A stretch of 64,000 bases of DNA, taken from assembly GCA_900546075.1 (NCBI GenBank), contig URBH01000003.1:11442-75441 (forward strand), read 5' to 3'. Of the stretch, positions 1 through 7,416 are shown one piece after another. The position numbers and the translations under genes are program-made. The first letter of the stretch is position 1; every line of letters begins with the position of its first letter. The notes beneath the pieces were generated by a model that saw only the letters and a program-made list of their open reading frames with translations, searched no databases and was not told where the DNA came from. This stretch comes from an uncultured Eubacteriales bacterium. Lineage in GTDB: Bacteria; Bacillota; Clostridia; Oscillospirales; Oscillospiraceae.

Positions 1-504
1 GGAGGTGGCAAACAAAGTGGTGGAGTTGATTCTTTTGCCCAGCGCCCGGTTGAACAGGCACAGCCACAGCTTGACGGCGATGGACAGCACCAGCACCGCC
101 GCCAACGGGGCGGAGAAGGCCACCGGCACCGGGGATAGAATTTTTTCCACGGAGGTTTTTGCCAGCTCAAAGCCGATAATGACGATCATGGCGGAGACCA
201 CCAGACCGGACAGGTATTCAAACCGGGCGTGGCCGTAGGGATGTTCCGCGTCGGCGGGCTGCTCGGCAAGCTTGAAGCCCACCAGCGTCACGATGGAGCT
301 GGCCGCGTCGGACAGGTTGTTCATGGCGTCGGCGGTGATGGAAACAGAGCCGGACAGGGTGCCGATGATGACCTTTCCCAGAAAAAGGAAAAAATTGCAG
401 AGAATGCCCACGACCCCGGACAGAGTACCCACAGCGGCGCGCACCTTGGGATCGCTGACCTGGTCGGCGTTTTTAACAAAGAGACGGAGCAAAAATTGTG
501 TCAT
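1..504 (-). CDS. Cation diffusion facilitator (CDF) transporter, 5' part only
   Basis: The first 168 codons run off the left edge of the window. CDF proteins are inner-membrane antiporters that export divalent metals such as Zn, Mn, Fe or Co. Hydrophobic segments lie at about residues 28-48, 68-80, 100-117 and 130-150. The metal-site pattern ADAMNNLSD (58-65) and the family motif HPYGHARFEYL (from residue 88) are clear. The start is ATG at 504 with a GGAGGC ribosome site just upstream (510-516). The cytoplasmic C-terminal domain is outside the window, so metal specificity cannot be judged. Family call is sure; substrate is not. Confidence 0.9.
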   Translation of the reverse strand, partial: MTQFLLRLFVKNADQVSDPKVRAAVGTLSGVVGILCNFFLFLGKVIIGTLSGSVSITADAMNNLSDAASSIVTLVGFKLAEQPADAEHPYGHARFEYLSGLVVSAMIVIIGFELAKTSVEKILSPVPVAFSAPLAAVLVLSIAVKLWLCLFNRALGKRINSTTLFATS

Positions 505-584
505 AATCCGGCCTCCTACAGAAAGTCCGTACATTCTATCACAGATTCTGGAAAAAAGAAAGGGCATTTTACGCTTAAATTCAG

Positions 585-623
585 CGAAAAACCTCCCGGA
601 TACCGTTTCGGGGTATCCGGGAG
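585..623 (-). terminator. Intrinsic terminator downstream of the FCD regulator
   Basis: A perfect 12-bp stem (593-604 with 612-623, CTCCCGGATACC) is followed on the minus strand by GGTTTTTCGC. It closes the transcript of the regulator gene after hairpin repeat D. It also isolates the regulator from the CDF gene. Confidence 0.75.
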
Positions 624-674
624 CGATGGTATATGTGGATTTTACAGCCAGGGGCATTCAGCGCAAGCTGCTTC

Positions 675-816
675 ATACTGAACTCCTTGCCCGAAGGGCA
701 AGGAGTTCATATGAGACTTGTTTTGTGATTTCTTTCCTTATAAATCACAAAACTGGCAGTGCCATTAGGCGATGCCTTCTTGATTAAAATCAAAGATTTT
801 AATCAGAAAATAGTAT
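675..816. repeat. Modular hairpin repeat, copy D
   Basis: Ends are ATACTG (675) and TAGTAT (811-816). Between them lie successive stems: GAACTCCTTGCCC/GGGCAAGGAGTTC, TTTTGTGATTT/AAATCACAAAA, TGGCA/TGCCA, GGC/GCC and TGATTAAAATC/GATTTTAATCA. The linker CATATGAGACTTGTTTT resembles the GAAATGTATGGACTT linker of the other copies. The terminal T at 816 is part of the TGA stop (816-818) of the regulator gene. With the terminator at 585-623 this accounts for most of the 505-815 gap; I see no gene there. Confidence 0.75.
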
Positions 817-1625
817 CAATCGGCAGAACCCGGCAGGGTGGCGGCCTTCTCCGAAGGATCCTGCGGCATCAGTTGGATCTGTTCCTGAACAGCAGTCATA
901 AGCTTATCGATATGTGCATCCATCAGACTGGCCGCCTGGGCGGAATCACCTGCGGCAATTGCGTTGGAAATATCCTCGTGCTCTACGACGTAGATGTCTC
1001 CGCGCTCCCGCGTAATCAGGGTATCAATCTGTCCTTCAATATTGCGTTCCTCGAAAATCAGCATATCCAGCATGGTTTTCATAAAGCGGTTATGGCTGAT
1101 TTGCGCAACGAGGGAATGAAATTCCAGCGCGGGATCGGTGGGATCCTTATTTTCCGCAACATAGCGGTAATGGGTCATGACCACTTGCTGCAAAAGAAGA
1201 AGATCCTCTTTGGTGGCTCTTTCGGCGGCAAGTCTGGCGGCTGCTACCTCAAGTACCTTCCTTGCCTGAATCAGATCCACCAGCTGGGAATAGTGATCCA
1301 CCCGCATGGCCTGAGTGGATTCGGTATGAACCAGTGCGCGCGCCACATCGTCCGACAGCTTATTCAGCCACTGCTGTCCGTAGTCGGTAAGCACACGGCC
1401 CTTGTTGCTTTTCTGCGCCGTAAGCCCCTTATAATCCAATTCCTTCAGATACCGTCCCACAGTAGCCGTGCCGCAATATATTCCAACCTTTTTCAGTTCT
1501 TCCTTTAGGCTCCAGGCACCAACCGGTGCGCCGGTTTTGCTGATGATTTGTGCAATCAAAAAAATCGATGCCTCATTTTCGGTCGGAAATATGCCGGTTT
1601 TCATGATGCGCTGCTTCTCGTCCAT
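816..1625 (-). CDS. FCD-domain (GntR-superfamily-like) transcriptional regulator
   Basis: An N-terminal winged helix (about 40-90) is followed by an all-helical FCD ligand-binding domain. The FCD metal/ligand pattern is visible: LEFHSLVAQISHNRF, and EHEDISNAIAAGD leading to DAHIDKL near the end. FCD regulators are dimeric repressors that sense small carboxylates or related metabolites. Beside a divergent catabolic island, it is the obvious candidate to read the palindromes at 4779-4793 and 4951-4965. I chose ATG at 1625. A GTG at 1661 would add 12 residues, but it lies only about 6 nt after the predicted transcription start. The N-terminal helix-turn-helix looks more like the HTH_12/RNase R winged helix than a classic GntR one. 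Confidence 0.85.
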   Translation of the reverse strand: MDEKQRIMKTGIFPTENEASIFLIAQIISKTGAPVGAWSLKEELKKVGIYCGTATVGRYLKELDYKGLTAQKSNKGRVLTDYGQQWLNKLSDDVARALVHTESTQAMRVDHYSQLVDLIQARKVLEVAAARLAAERATKEDLLLLQQVVMTHYRYVAENKDPTDPALEFHSLVAQISHNRFMKTMLDMLIFEERNIEGQIDTLITRERGDIYVVEHEDISNAIAAGDSAQAASLMDAHIDKLMTAVQEQIQLMPQDPSEKAATLPGSAD

Positions 1626-1673
1626 AGCCTGACCCACTCTCTTCTCCAATATTCCAATCACCTACTTATATTA

Positions 1674-1703
1674 ATTATAGCACATAGAAAAACTAAGAAT
1701 CAA
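1674..1703 (-). promoter_or_regulatory. Predicted sigma-A promoter of the FCD regulator
   Basis: On the minus strand TTGATT (1698-1703) and TATAAT (1674-1679) are 18 bp apart. The transcript would begin near 1667. No copy of the CTCAT-n5-ATGAG palindrome is seen here, so there is no visible sign of autoregulation. Confidence 0.6.
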
Positions 1704-1732
1704 TACAAAATGCCAAATTGTTGCGTAATTCT

Positions 1733-2060
1733 ATACGAGTTTTTCATAAAACGCTTAAAAGCACTGTATCCGCCCGCAGAATTGCGGTCGGCGGCATCGC
1801 TGCCAAAAAGGAAGCCATATTGAGTTCCATGCCCTTCGGACAATTAAAACCTTCTCTAAGGCAACACCGCACAATTGTGCCTGCGAGCCTCAGCCGCCTT
1901 TTTGCCCCACTTCTTCAGTTTGAAAAATGGGAAATACATACAGTATTTCTCCATTTTTTAAACTTTGAATTGGAGCAAAAATCCCGGCTGAGTCTTCTTG
2001 TCAAATTATGCGGTGCTGCCCTAAAGATCTTATATTGGAGTCCGGCATCAGAAATAGTAT
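1733..2060. repeat. Modular hairpin repeat, copy E, split by a MITE-like insertion
   Basis: The outer ends match the family: ATACGAGTTTTTCATAAAACGC at the left, and GAAATAGTAT (2051-2060) at the right. In reverse orientation the linker reads roughly GGAACTCAATATGGCTTCC, a diverged GAAATGTATGGACTT. Stems CCGCA/TGCGG and GGC-GCC types remain. Bases 1857-2025 are a separate long hairpin that interrupts the copy. The last T (2060) lies in the TAA stop (2060-2062) of the epimerase gene. Together these fill the 1662-2059 gap. Confidence 0.6.
1857..2025. mobile_element. MITE-like palindromic element (family 1), full copy
   Basis: About 169 bp that folds on itself. The left arm TAAGGCAACACCGCACAATT and the reversed right arm TTTAGGGCAGCACCGCATAATT are imperfect inverted repeats over about 70 bp per arm, meeting at GGGAAATA/TATTTCTCC around 1929-1952. 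It has no coding capacity. The left arm recurs at the right window edge (63944-64000), which shows it is dispersed. It sits inside hairpin repeat copy E. Confidence 0.7.
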
Positions 2061-2953
2061 TACCCCTGCTCTTCAAGCCACTTGGCATATTGTGCGATTC
2101 CGTCCTCAAGCGTTACCTTCGGCCTCCAGCCAAAGTCCGCGAAAGCACGACGCATATCCATGGCGCCAAGATTGTCATAGCCCAGTGTTCCACTGCCGAC
2201 TTGAATCGTGGCATTCGGATACAGCTTTTGGACACATGCAATAACCCGGCTATACGGAACGTTTTCTCCGCCGCCTATATTGTATTCCGTGTGCGGCAGC
2301 TTCTTGGCCATAGCAATGGTGGCGATGGCGTCCACGCAGTCATCCACATAAATGTAATCCATCATCTGCTCCGCACCGTGCTCCAGATGCACGGAACCGT
2401 TGCGGATGCACCCATCCAGAAGCAGTTGAATCGGACACTCTAGCTTGCGCCCCGGCCCGTAAACAAACCCAACGCGAAGCGAGGCACTGTCCAGCCCATA
2501 ATTGCGCACAAGCTCCTCGCAGGCAACCTTACTGGCGCCATACGGGCTTTCTCCGTGCAGCGGAACGGTTTCCGGAACTGTATCCAGCGAGACACTGCCG
2601 TATACGGCGCCGGAGCTGATGTAGATGTAGCGCCGGACACCAAAATTCCGTGCGGCTTCCAGCGAGACCAGGGTACCGGTAACATTGGTGCGGTAAATAC
2701 GGTAGGGATTGTCCAGAAACAGCTTGGGATGCGAAACGGCGGCGTTATGTATAATCCGATCCACCGGATGCTCGTGCAGAACCTGGTTCAGGGTGCCATA
2801 TTCCGTCACGTCGCCCTGATAGTATACGCAGCCGTCGACCCTTGCCGCGGGAGCATGTCCGCTGTAAACGATTACCTGTTCGCCCATTTCGGCCAGATGA
2901 CGAACAAGACGAGTGCCAACCAGGCCGTTTCCGCCAATCAATAGTGTTGCCAT
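2060..2953 (-). CDS. NAD-dependent epimerase/dehydratase (extended SDR)
   Basis: 297 residues with the N-terminal nucleotide-binding motif GGNGLVGTRL (residues 7-16) and the catalytic YGASK pair (YxxxK) mid-protein. A Ser-containing ISSGAVYGS lies just ahead, typical of sugar-nucleotide or sugar-acid epimerases and dehydratases. It is the third gene of the minus-strand arm, after the cyclase and the acetamidase. The 104-bp gap upstream holds only a weak hairpin (3012-3046). The stop codon overlaps the end of repeat E. The substrate cannot be read from sequence; uronate or nucleotide-sugar chemistry is possible. Confidence 0.85.
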   Translation of the reverse strand: MATLLIGGNGLVGTRLVRHLAEMGEQVIVYSGHAPAARVDGCVYYQGDVTEYGTLNQVLHEHPVDRIIHNAAVSHPKLFLDNPYRIYRTNVTGTLVSLEAARNFGVRRYIYISSGAVYGSVSLDTVPETVPLHGESPYGASKVACEELVRNYGLDSASLRVGFVYGPGRKLECPIQLLLDGCIRNGSVHLEHGAEQMMDYIYVDDCVDAIATIAMAKKLPHTEYNIGGGENVPYSRVIACVQKLYPNATIQVGSGTLGYDNLGAMDMRRAFADFGWRPKVTLEDGIAQYAKWLEEQG

Positions 2954-3056
2954 TAGGAAAACAATCCTTTCTAAAAATCAGATATTTAGGAGGCTCTGAA
3001 TAAATCGTCTTGGGCTGTCGGAAGAAGAGAACCTCTCACAGCCCTTGGCCAGTTCA

Positions 3057-4013
3057 TCAAAGCTCGGGTGTCAAAGCTCCGAATTTCTTTTGTAGGAAAT
3101 CCCAGGTTCTGCTGGGAAGAACCGCGTGAGCTCCTCGTATGCCGTTTACCAGCTGGGTGACCCGGACATCTCCACAGACACTACATAGGGTGATGCAGTC
3201 TTCCAGCGGCAGGGAAAAGCACAAGCGCAGCAGCTGATACATGTGCTGCAGAGCCTCATAGGCAGCTGCGGTCAAATCCTTAGAGAAGCCGAAGGTAACA
3301 ATCCCGTCGGCAGTTCTTGCGACCGGGCTTTCCATGAAGCCGGGATGGGCGCTCAGACGCAGACGGATATTTTGAAACGGGCATTCAACTGCGGTACCGC
3401 CGGATTCACCGTCCCCCTGGGCGGCGTGGCCGTCGCCGACCGAGAAAAGCCCTCCTTCATGGAAGCAGGGAAGGTACACAACCGACCCGGGGCCAAGCAG
3501 CCGGCAGTCAAGATTGCCGCCGTGATTTGCGGGAATGTGGGTGTCCGCGCGTCCGCTTTTGGGGGCTACGGCCAGAATGCCGGGAAAGGGCGAGACCGGA
3601 ACCCGCAGTCCACCGGGACTCGTGCAGAAGCCGTCCCGGATATCCCAGACCTGGAAATATTCTTTGCCGGTATACCCCAGGCGGTGCAGATGATCCTCAT
3701 TCCCGATGCCGACAGAGCTCCAGCCCCAGTCGGCTGTCTCAATTGCGCCGATCTCAACCCGCAGAGCCATCCCGGGAAGCAAACCGCGGACATAAACAGG
3801 CCCACACAGCGCCTGCCCATCGTCCAGACCCGGACGGCGCGGGAAGAATGGCGCGTTATGGGAGATAGGGTCGGGGCGGGAAACGCGCCAATCCGCCTCC
3901 AGAGTTTCTATGTTAAGAAGGTCGCCGGAGTCGATCACAAGAGCCGGTGCAAGCTCTGCACTCAGGCTTCCGTGCAGGGTTTCACGTCCGGGCTTTAGCC
4001 AGTGCTCCTGCAT
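3057..4013 (-). CDS. Acetamidase/formamidase family amidohydrolase
   Basis: 318 residues from ATG at 4013, five bases after the stop of the cyclase gene, with GGAG inside the end of that gene as ribosome site. The open frame continues upstream only as a shadow of the cyclase gene. Family hallmarks are HIPANHGGNLD and LFSVGDGHAAQGDGES in the central barrel. The family (PF03069) hydrolyses short amides to the acid plus ammonia. Translational coupling to the cyclase suggests consecutive hydrolytic steps on one compound. Confidence 0.88.
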   Translation of the reverse strand: MQEHWLKPGRETLHGSLSAELAPALVIDSGDLLNIETLEADWRVSRPDPISHNAPFFPRRPGLDDGQALCGPVYVRGLLPGMALRVEIGAIETADWGWSSVGIGNEDHLHRLGYTGKEYFQVWDIRDGFCTSPGGLRVPVSPFPGILAVAPKSGRADTHIPANHGGNLDCRLLGPGSVVYLPCFHEGGLFSVGDGHAAQGDGESGGTAVECPFQNIRLRLSAHPGFMESPVARTADGIVTFGFSKDLTAAAYEALQHMYQLLRLCFSLPLEDCITLCSVCGDVRVTQLVNGIRGAHAVLPSRTWDFLQKKFGALTPEL

Positions 4014-4018
4014 GGCGG

Positions 4019-4720
4019 TTACGTCTCCACGACGGCAAAGGCTCGTACCGGAGACCCTGTGCCTTTGTCCAGAAGCAGGGGAACGCCATAAAACTGGAAC
4101 TCGCCCTTGCCGATCAGTGCGGTCAGATTGACCAGCCACTCGTAATGGGTAAGCCCAAGATCCCGGCAGGCGCGGTGGCTCGGGAAGAGCTTGGTATCCA
4201 TGATATCGGTGGAGGGACCCTCTACACCATGAATTTTTGAACCATGATCGGCCAGCCATTTTACGGCCTCCGGGCTGATCTCAATATTCTGGGTCAGAAC
4301 CTGGGGATCAGGATAGTACTTTTCGTGCAGACCGGTTGCAAAAAGCACGATGTGACCGTCAATTTTGACACCGGCCTCTTTCTGCGCGCGCTCCATATCC
4401 GCTACGGTAACTTTTCCGCGCTCCGGAATGCTGCGCATATCCAGACAAACGGCCTTTCCGAAAAAGAGGGAGAGCGGCATTTCGTCGATGGTCGCTCCGT
4501 CCGGGCGCATGTGATAATAGGAGTCCACATGCGTACCTACATGCTCTACAATGGACAGGTAATTGTAAGAGGAAGTGATCGGATCCTCCGGTGTGCCGTT
4601 GTGCATTTCAATCGATTTCTCGTGGGTCATAGCCTTGATGTATACCGGCCTCGGGAAACAATCCGGTGCAAGCATGTTATTCTCAATGCGCAGAGTTAAA
4701 TCAATGATTTGCTGAGACAT
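4019..4720 (-). CDS. Cyclase-family metal-dependent hydrolase (kynurenine formamidase/isatin hydrolase-like)
   Basis: 233 residues. The Mn/Zn-binding signature HVGTHVD (in VEHVGTHVDSYYHM, about residue 58) is intact, as is a C-terminal HGVEGPSTD segment. PF04199 enzymes open cyclic amides such as isatin or hydrolyse N-formyl groups. It is first in the minus-strand operon, preceded by a clean promoter with a palindrome at the start site. A strong GGAGC ribosome site sits before ATG 4720. The pairing with an acetamidase and, on the other strand, an allantoinase-like enzyme points to breakdown of a nitrogen ring compound. Confidence 0.88.
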   Translation of the reverse strand: MSQQIIDLTLRIENNMLAPDCFPRPVYIKAMTHEKSIEMHNGTPEDPITSSYNYLSIVEHVGTHVDSYYHMRPDGATIDEMPLSLFFGKAVCLDMRSIPERGKVTVADMERAQKEAGVKIDGHIVLFATGLHEKYYPDPQVLTQNIEISPEAVKWLADHGSKIHGVEGPSTDIMDTKLFPSHRACRDLGLTHYEWLVNLTALIGKGEFQFYGVPLLLDKGTGSPVRAFAVVET

Positions 4721-4778
4721 TTTTTGAAGCTCCTTTCAAATATTGGTGTGCAAAGAGGAAAAGCTGAGGAAATAGGCG

Positions 4779-4793
4779 CTCATCAATAATGAG
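4779..4793. promoter_or_regulatory. Palindromic operator candidate at the cyclase promoter
   Basis: CTCATCAATAATGAG has perfect arms CTCAT/ATGAG around a 5-bp centre. It lies about 16 to 30 bp downstream of the minus-strand -10 box, overlapping or just after the start site. A similar site sits at the mirror position of the divergent promoter (4951-4965). Confidence 0.6.
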
Positions 4794-4808
4794 TAGTAGG
4801 ATGAACTA

Positions 4809-4837
4809 AGAATAGCCCAGAAAAAAGCAATAGTCAA
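4809..4837 (-). promoter_or_regulatory. Predicted sigma-A promoter of the cyclase-acetamidase-epimerase arm
   Basis: Minus strand TTGACT (4832-4837) and TATTCT (4809-4814) with a 17-bp spacer. It is divergent from the plus-strand promoter about 80 bp away in the same AT-rich gap. Confidence 0.65.
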
Positions 4838-4913
4838 GTGCTTTTCAAAAAATTAAAATGAAAAATAGCAATTTCAACAAAAAATAGGGTTGAAAATATG
4901 GTAAATAGGTACA

Positions 4914-4942
4914 TTGACAAAGAGAGGTGCCTATGATATGCT
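4914..4942 (+). promoter_or_regulatory. Predicted sigma-A promoter of the sialidase-like/BMP transporter arm
   Basis: TTGACA (4914-4919), 17-bp spacer, TATGCT (4937-4942). The consensus -35 box suggests a strong promoter that needs repression. Confidence 0.7.
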
Positions 4943-4950
4943 CATAGCAG

Positions 4951-4967
4951 CTCATCAATGATGATTA
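4951..4967. promoter_or_regulatory. Palindromic operator candidate at the plus-arm promoter
   Basis: CTCATCAATGATGATTA shares CTCATCAATnATGA with the site at 4779-4793. It begins 8 bp after the -10 box, over the predicted start site. A repressor bound here would block both initiation and access to the AGGAGG ribosome site at 4971. Confidence 0.6.
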
Positions 4968-4982
4968 GTGAGGAGGAAGAAT

Positions 4983-6149
4983 ATGTACAATTCATCCGAT
5001 CCGGCACTGATGCCGGCAAGGGTGTATGTCCGACCGGATGAGGAACGCTTCCGTGACACCTTCCGCAGATGGCAGGGCATCCCCTCCATTGAAGTTACTC
5101 CCAAGGGTCGGGTATTCGTGGATTTTTACACCGGCCAGGCAGCGGAGAAGGGCGGTAATTTCCTGATGCTCTGCGTCAGTGAGGACGGAGGTAAAACCTT
5201 CCGCTCCGGCGAGCTGGTCGTGGAGCACCCGGATCCAACATGCAGAATCTATGACCCCGGGCTTTGGATTTCCCCCAAGGGAGAATTGTGGGTGACCTAC
5301 AATCAGACACGCGGTTTTAACGATTGCAGGAACGGTGTCTGGGCAGTCATCTGTGACAATCCGGACGCAGACGAACTGCGTTGGACGGAGCCACGCAGAA
5401 TCGCCAACGGTATTATGATGAATAAGCCGCTGGTAACGTCAAAGGGGGAATGGCTGTTTCCCTGTGCAATCTGGCGGGATGAATGCGGTGCGTTTCCCAC
5501 CGAACGTCATGGCCTGGAGGCTGAGCAGTTCCCCAATGTTTACGTATCGACAGATCAGGGAGAGCATATTACCTTGCGCGGTCATGGCGACGTACCCAAC
5601 CGGAGCTTCGATGAGCATATGCTCGTTGAAAAAAAGGACGGATCCCTTTGGATGCTGGTGCGAACCTTTGACGGCATAGGAGAATGCTTCTCCTATGATG
5701 GCGGAGTAACCTGGACGCCGGGGCGGAAATCCCATATTGAAGGACCCTGCTCCCGCTTCCATATCCGGCGACTGCGCTCGGGACGTCTGCTGATGATCAA
5801 TCACGCCAATTTCCGGGAGCGCATTGACCTGAAAAACATCATGGCTCAGGGAAATGTCAAGAGCTGGCGCGGCAGGACGAACCTGACGGCAATGCTCAGC
5901 GAGGACGACGGTGCCACCTGGCCCTACGCTCTTTTGCTGGATGAACGCAACGATGCCGCCTATCCGGACGCAAAGGAAGGGGAGGACGGGTACATTTACG
6001 TGACCTACGACTGGGAACGGGTGAGACAGCGGGAGATTTTGATGGCAAAATTTACCGAGCAGGATGTCCTGAACGGTACCCTGAGCAGCCCGAATGGAGC
6101 ACTGAGGATCCTGGTTAACAAAGCTTTGGGACAGCCGGATGTGGAATGA
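4983..6149 (+). CDS. Sialidase-like (BNR/Asp-box) beta-propeller protein
   Basis: 388 residues from ATG 4983, with AGGAGG six bases upstream; a GTG at 4968 in frame overlaps that ribosome site and is unlikely. Three Asp boxes (SxDxGxTW type) are visible: SEDGGKTF, SYDGGVTW and SEDDGATW, with an early IPSIEVTPKG strand as in exo-sialidase-like folds. There is no signal peptide, so it is probably cytoplasmic and not a secreted mucin sialidase. First gene of the plus arm. It may act on a glycosylated or otherwise conjugated substrate brought in by the transporter. The exact reaction is unknown. Confidence 0.75.
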   Translation: MYNSSDPALMPARVYVRPDEERFRDTFRRWQGIPSIEVTPKGRVFVDFYTGQAAEKGGNFLMLCVSEDGGKTFRSGELVVEHPDPTCRIYDPGLWISPKGELWVTYNQTRGFNDCRNGVWAVICDNPDADELRWTEPRRIANGIMMNKPLVTSKGEWLFPCAIWRDECGAFPTERHGLEAEQFPNVYVSTDQGEHITLRGHGDVPNRSFDEHMLVEKKDGSLWMLVRTFDGIGECFSYDGGVTWTPGRKSHIEGPCSRFHIRRLRSGRLLMINHANFRERIDLKNIMAQGNVKSWRGRTNLTAMLSEDDGATWPYALLLDERNDAAYPDAKEGEDGYIYVTYDWERVRQREILMAKFTEQDVLNGTLSSPNGALRILVNKALGQPDVE

Positions 6150-6265
6150 CGGCAGCCACAATAAGAAAGAGAGCCGCGTGAAGGAGGTGTTACGGCAGAC
6201 AGCGGCAGAGATACAGATAAAATTCATTTAAAGAAAATACAACAGAACAACTGGAGGAAATCACG

Positions 6266-7312
6266 ATGAAAAAAGTATTGGCAGTTCTTTTGGTACTGGC
6301 GATGGCAATGTCCATGGTAGCCTGCGGCACTTCCACCGCCCCTTCCGAGACAAGCACTCCCGCAAAGGACAACCCCACGACGTCCGCACAGACGGATGCC
6401 GGTAACGCCGCAGCCGGCAAAAAGGCTGCAATGATCACGGCGCAGCCCCTTGGCGATCAGGGCGTGACGGACGACACCTACAGTGGCTTCATCAAAGGCT
6501 GTGAGGAATTCGGATACGAGCCGACTGTCGTAGAGGTACAGGCGGGCGAGTATGAAGAGACGCTCCGTTCGCTTTGCCAGGAAGGCTATGATATCATCAT
6601 GCCCTGTTGGTCTGCGCTGGAGGATGCCTGCGCAAGAGTTTCTGCGGAGTATCCTGACAGTGAGTTTATCATGGTGTTCAGTGAACTGAATCTTCCCAAC
6701 GTAAAGGCCATGATCGGCCGTCAGTCCCAGGGCTCTTATCTGGCCGGCGTCGACGCGGCTATGACCACCAAGACCGGCCACATCGCCTTCATGGGTGGCT
6801 CCGATAACCCGTCTATCAATCAGTTCCGGGCAGGCTTTGAGGCCGGCGCTCGCTCCGTGAATCCTGACATCAAGATTGAGGCCACTTGGGTCGGCAGCTT
6901 TGACGATCCCGCCAAGGGCAAGGAGCTTGCTCTGATGCTTTACGATCAGGGCGTTGACATCATCTACGTGGCGGCGGCTGCCTCCTCCACCGGTGTGTTT
7001 GATGCAGCCAAGGAAACCGGCGGCATGGTTGTCGGCTGCGACGTTGACCAGAACAACGTTGTCCCCGGCCAGGTCATTGGCTCGATGATCCTGAACTACG
7101 GCAACTGGGTATATCAGGCTTTCCAGGAGCGTGAAAATGGCGGACTGAAGTTTGGCGCGTTCAAGTATGGCCTTGAGAACGACGGCATGGACCTGCTTCT
7201 GCCGGATCCTTCCGTTTACAAGACCGACGATGCCATTGCTCAGGCGGTCAGCGAAGCGCGTGATAAGATTATGAGCGGAGAGATCGAGGTGCCCGACGTC
7301 CCTGTGGACTGA
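6266..7312 (+). CDS. BMP-family substrate-binding lipoprotein
   Basis: 348 residues with a lipoprotein signal; the modified cysteine is Cys20 (MVAC), followed by a Ser/Thr/Pro-rich linker to about residue 48. The rest is a periplasmic-binding-like fold of the BMP/PnrA (Med/TmpC) family. It has the pattern DQGVTDDTYSGF near the start, IAFMGG, and VGCDVDQNN late in the protein. Characterised relatives bind nucleosides or related purines, which is the main hint to the island's substrate. GGAGG ribosome site at 6252. It captures substrate outside the membrane for the ATPase and permeases that follow. Confidence 0.92.
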   Translation: MKKVLAVLLVLAMAMSMVACGTSTAPSETSTPAKDNPTTSAQTDAGNAAAGKKAAMITAQPLGDQGVTDDTYSGFIKGCEEFGYEPTVVEVQAGEYEETLRSLCQEGYDIIMPCWSALEDACARVSAEYPDSEFIMVFSELNLPNVKAMIGRQSQGSYLAGVDAAMTTKTGHIAFMGGSDNPSINQFRAGFEAGARSVNPDIKIEATWVGSFDDPAKGKELALMLYDQGVDIIYVAAAASSTGVFDAAKETGGMVVGCDVDQNNVVPGQVIGSMILNYGNWVYQAFQERENGGLKFGAFKYGLENDGMDLLLPDPSVYKTDDAIAQAVSEARDKIMSGEIEVPDVPVD

Positions 7313-7324
7313 CGGACTGAGACA

Positions 7325-7356
7325 GGGGTGCTCGGAGGCAGTCTCTCGGGCACCCC
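7325..7356 (+). terminator. Hairpin between binding-protein and ATPase genes (attenuator)
   Basis: GGGGTGCTCG (7325-7334) pairs with CGGGCACCCC (7347-7356), followed by ATTCTCCTTC with no real T-run. Such hairpins commonly stabilise the binding-protein message and reduce downstream expression. A full terminator is unlikely. Confidence 0.5.
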
Positions 7357-7416
7357 ATTCTCCTTCACTGCTGCGGGGCGCAGAGAAGGAGAGATCAAGA
7401 AAGGAGCATATTTCGC

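Noticed and set aside
4983..6149. Secreted mucin sialidase
   Set aside because: Asp boxes are present, but there is no signal peptide, no carbohydrate-binding module and no sialic-acid catabolism genes nearby.
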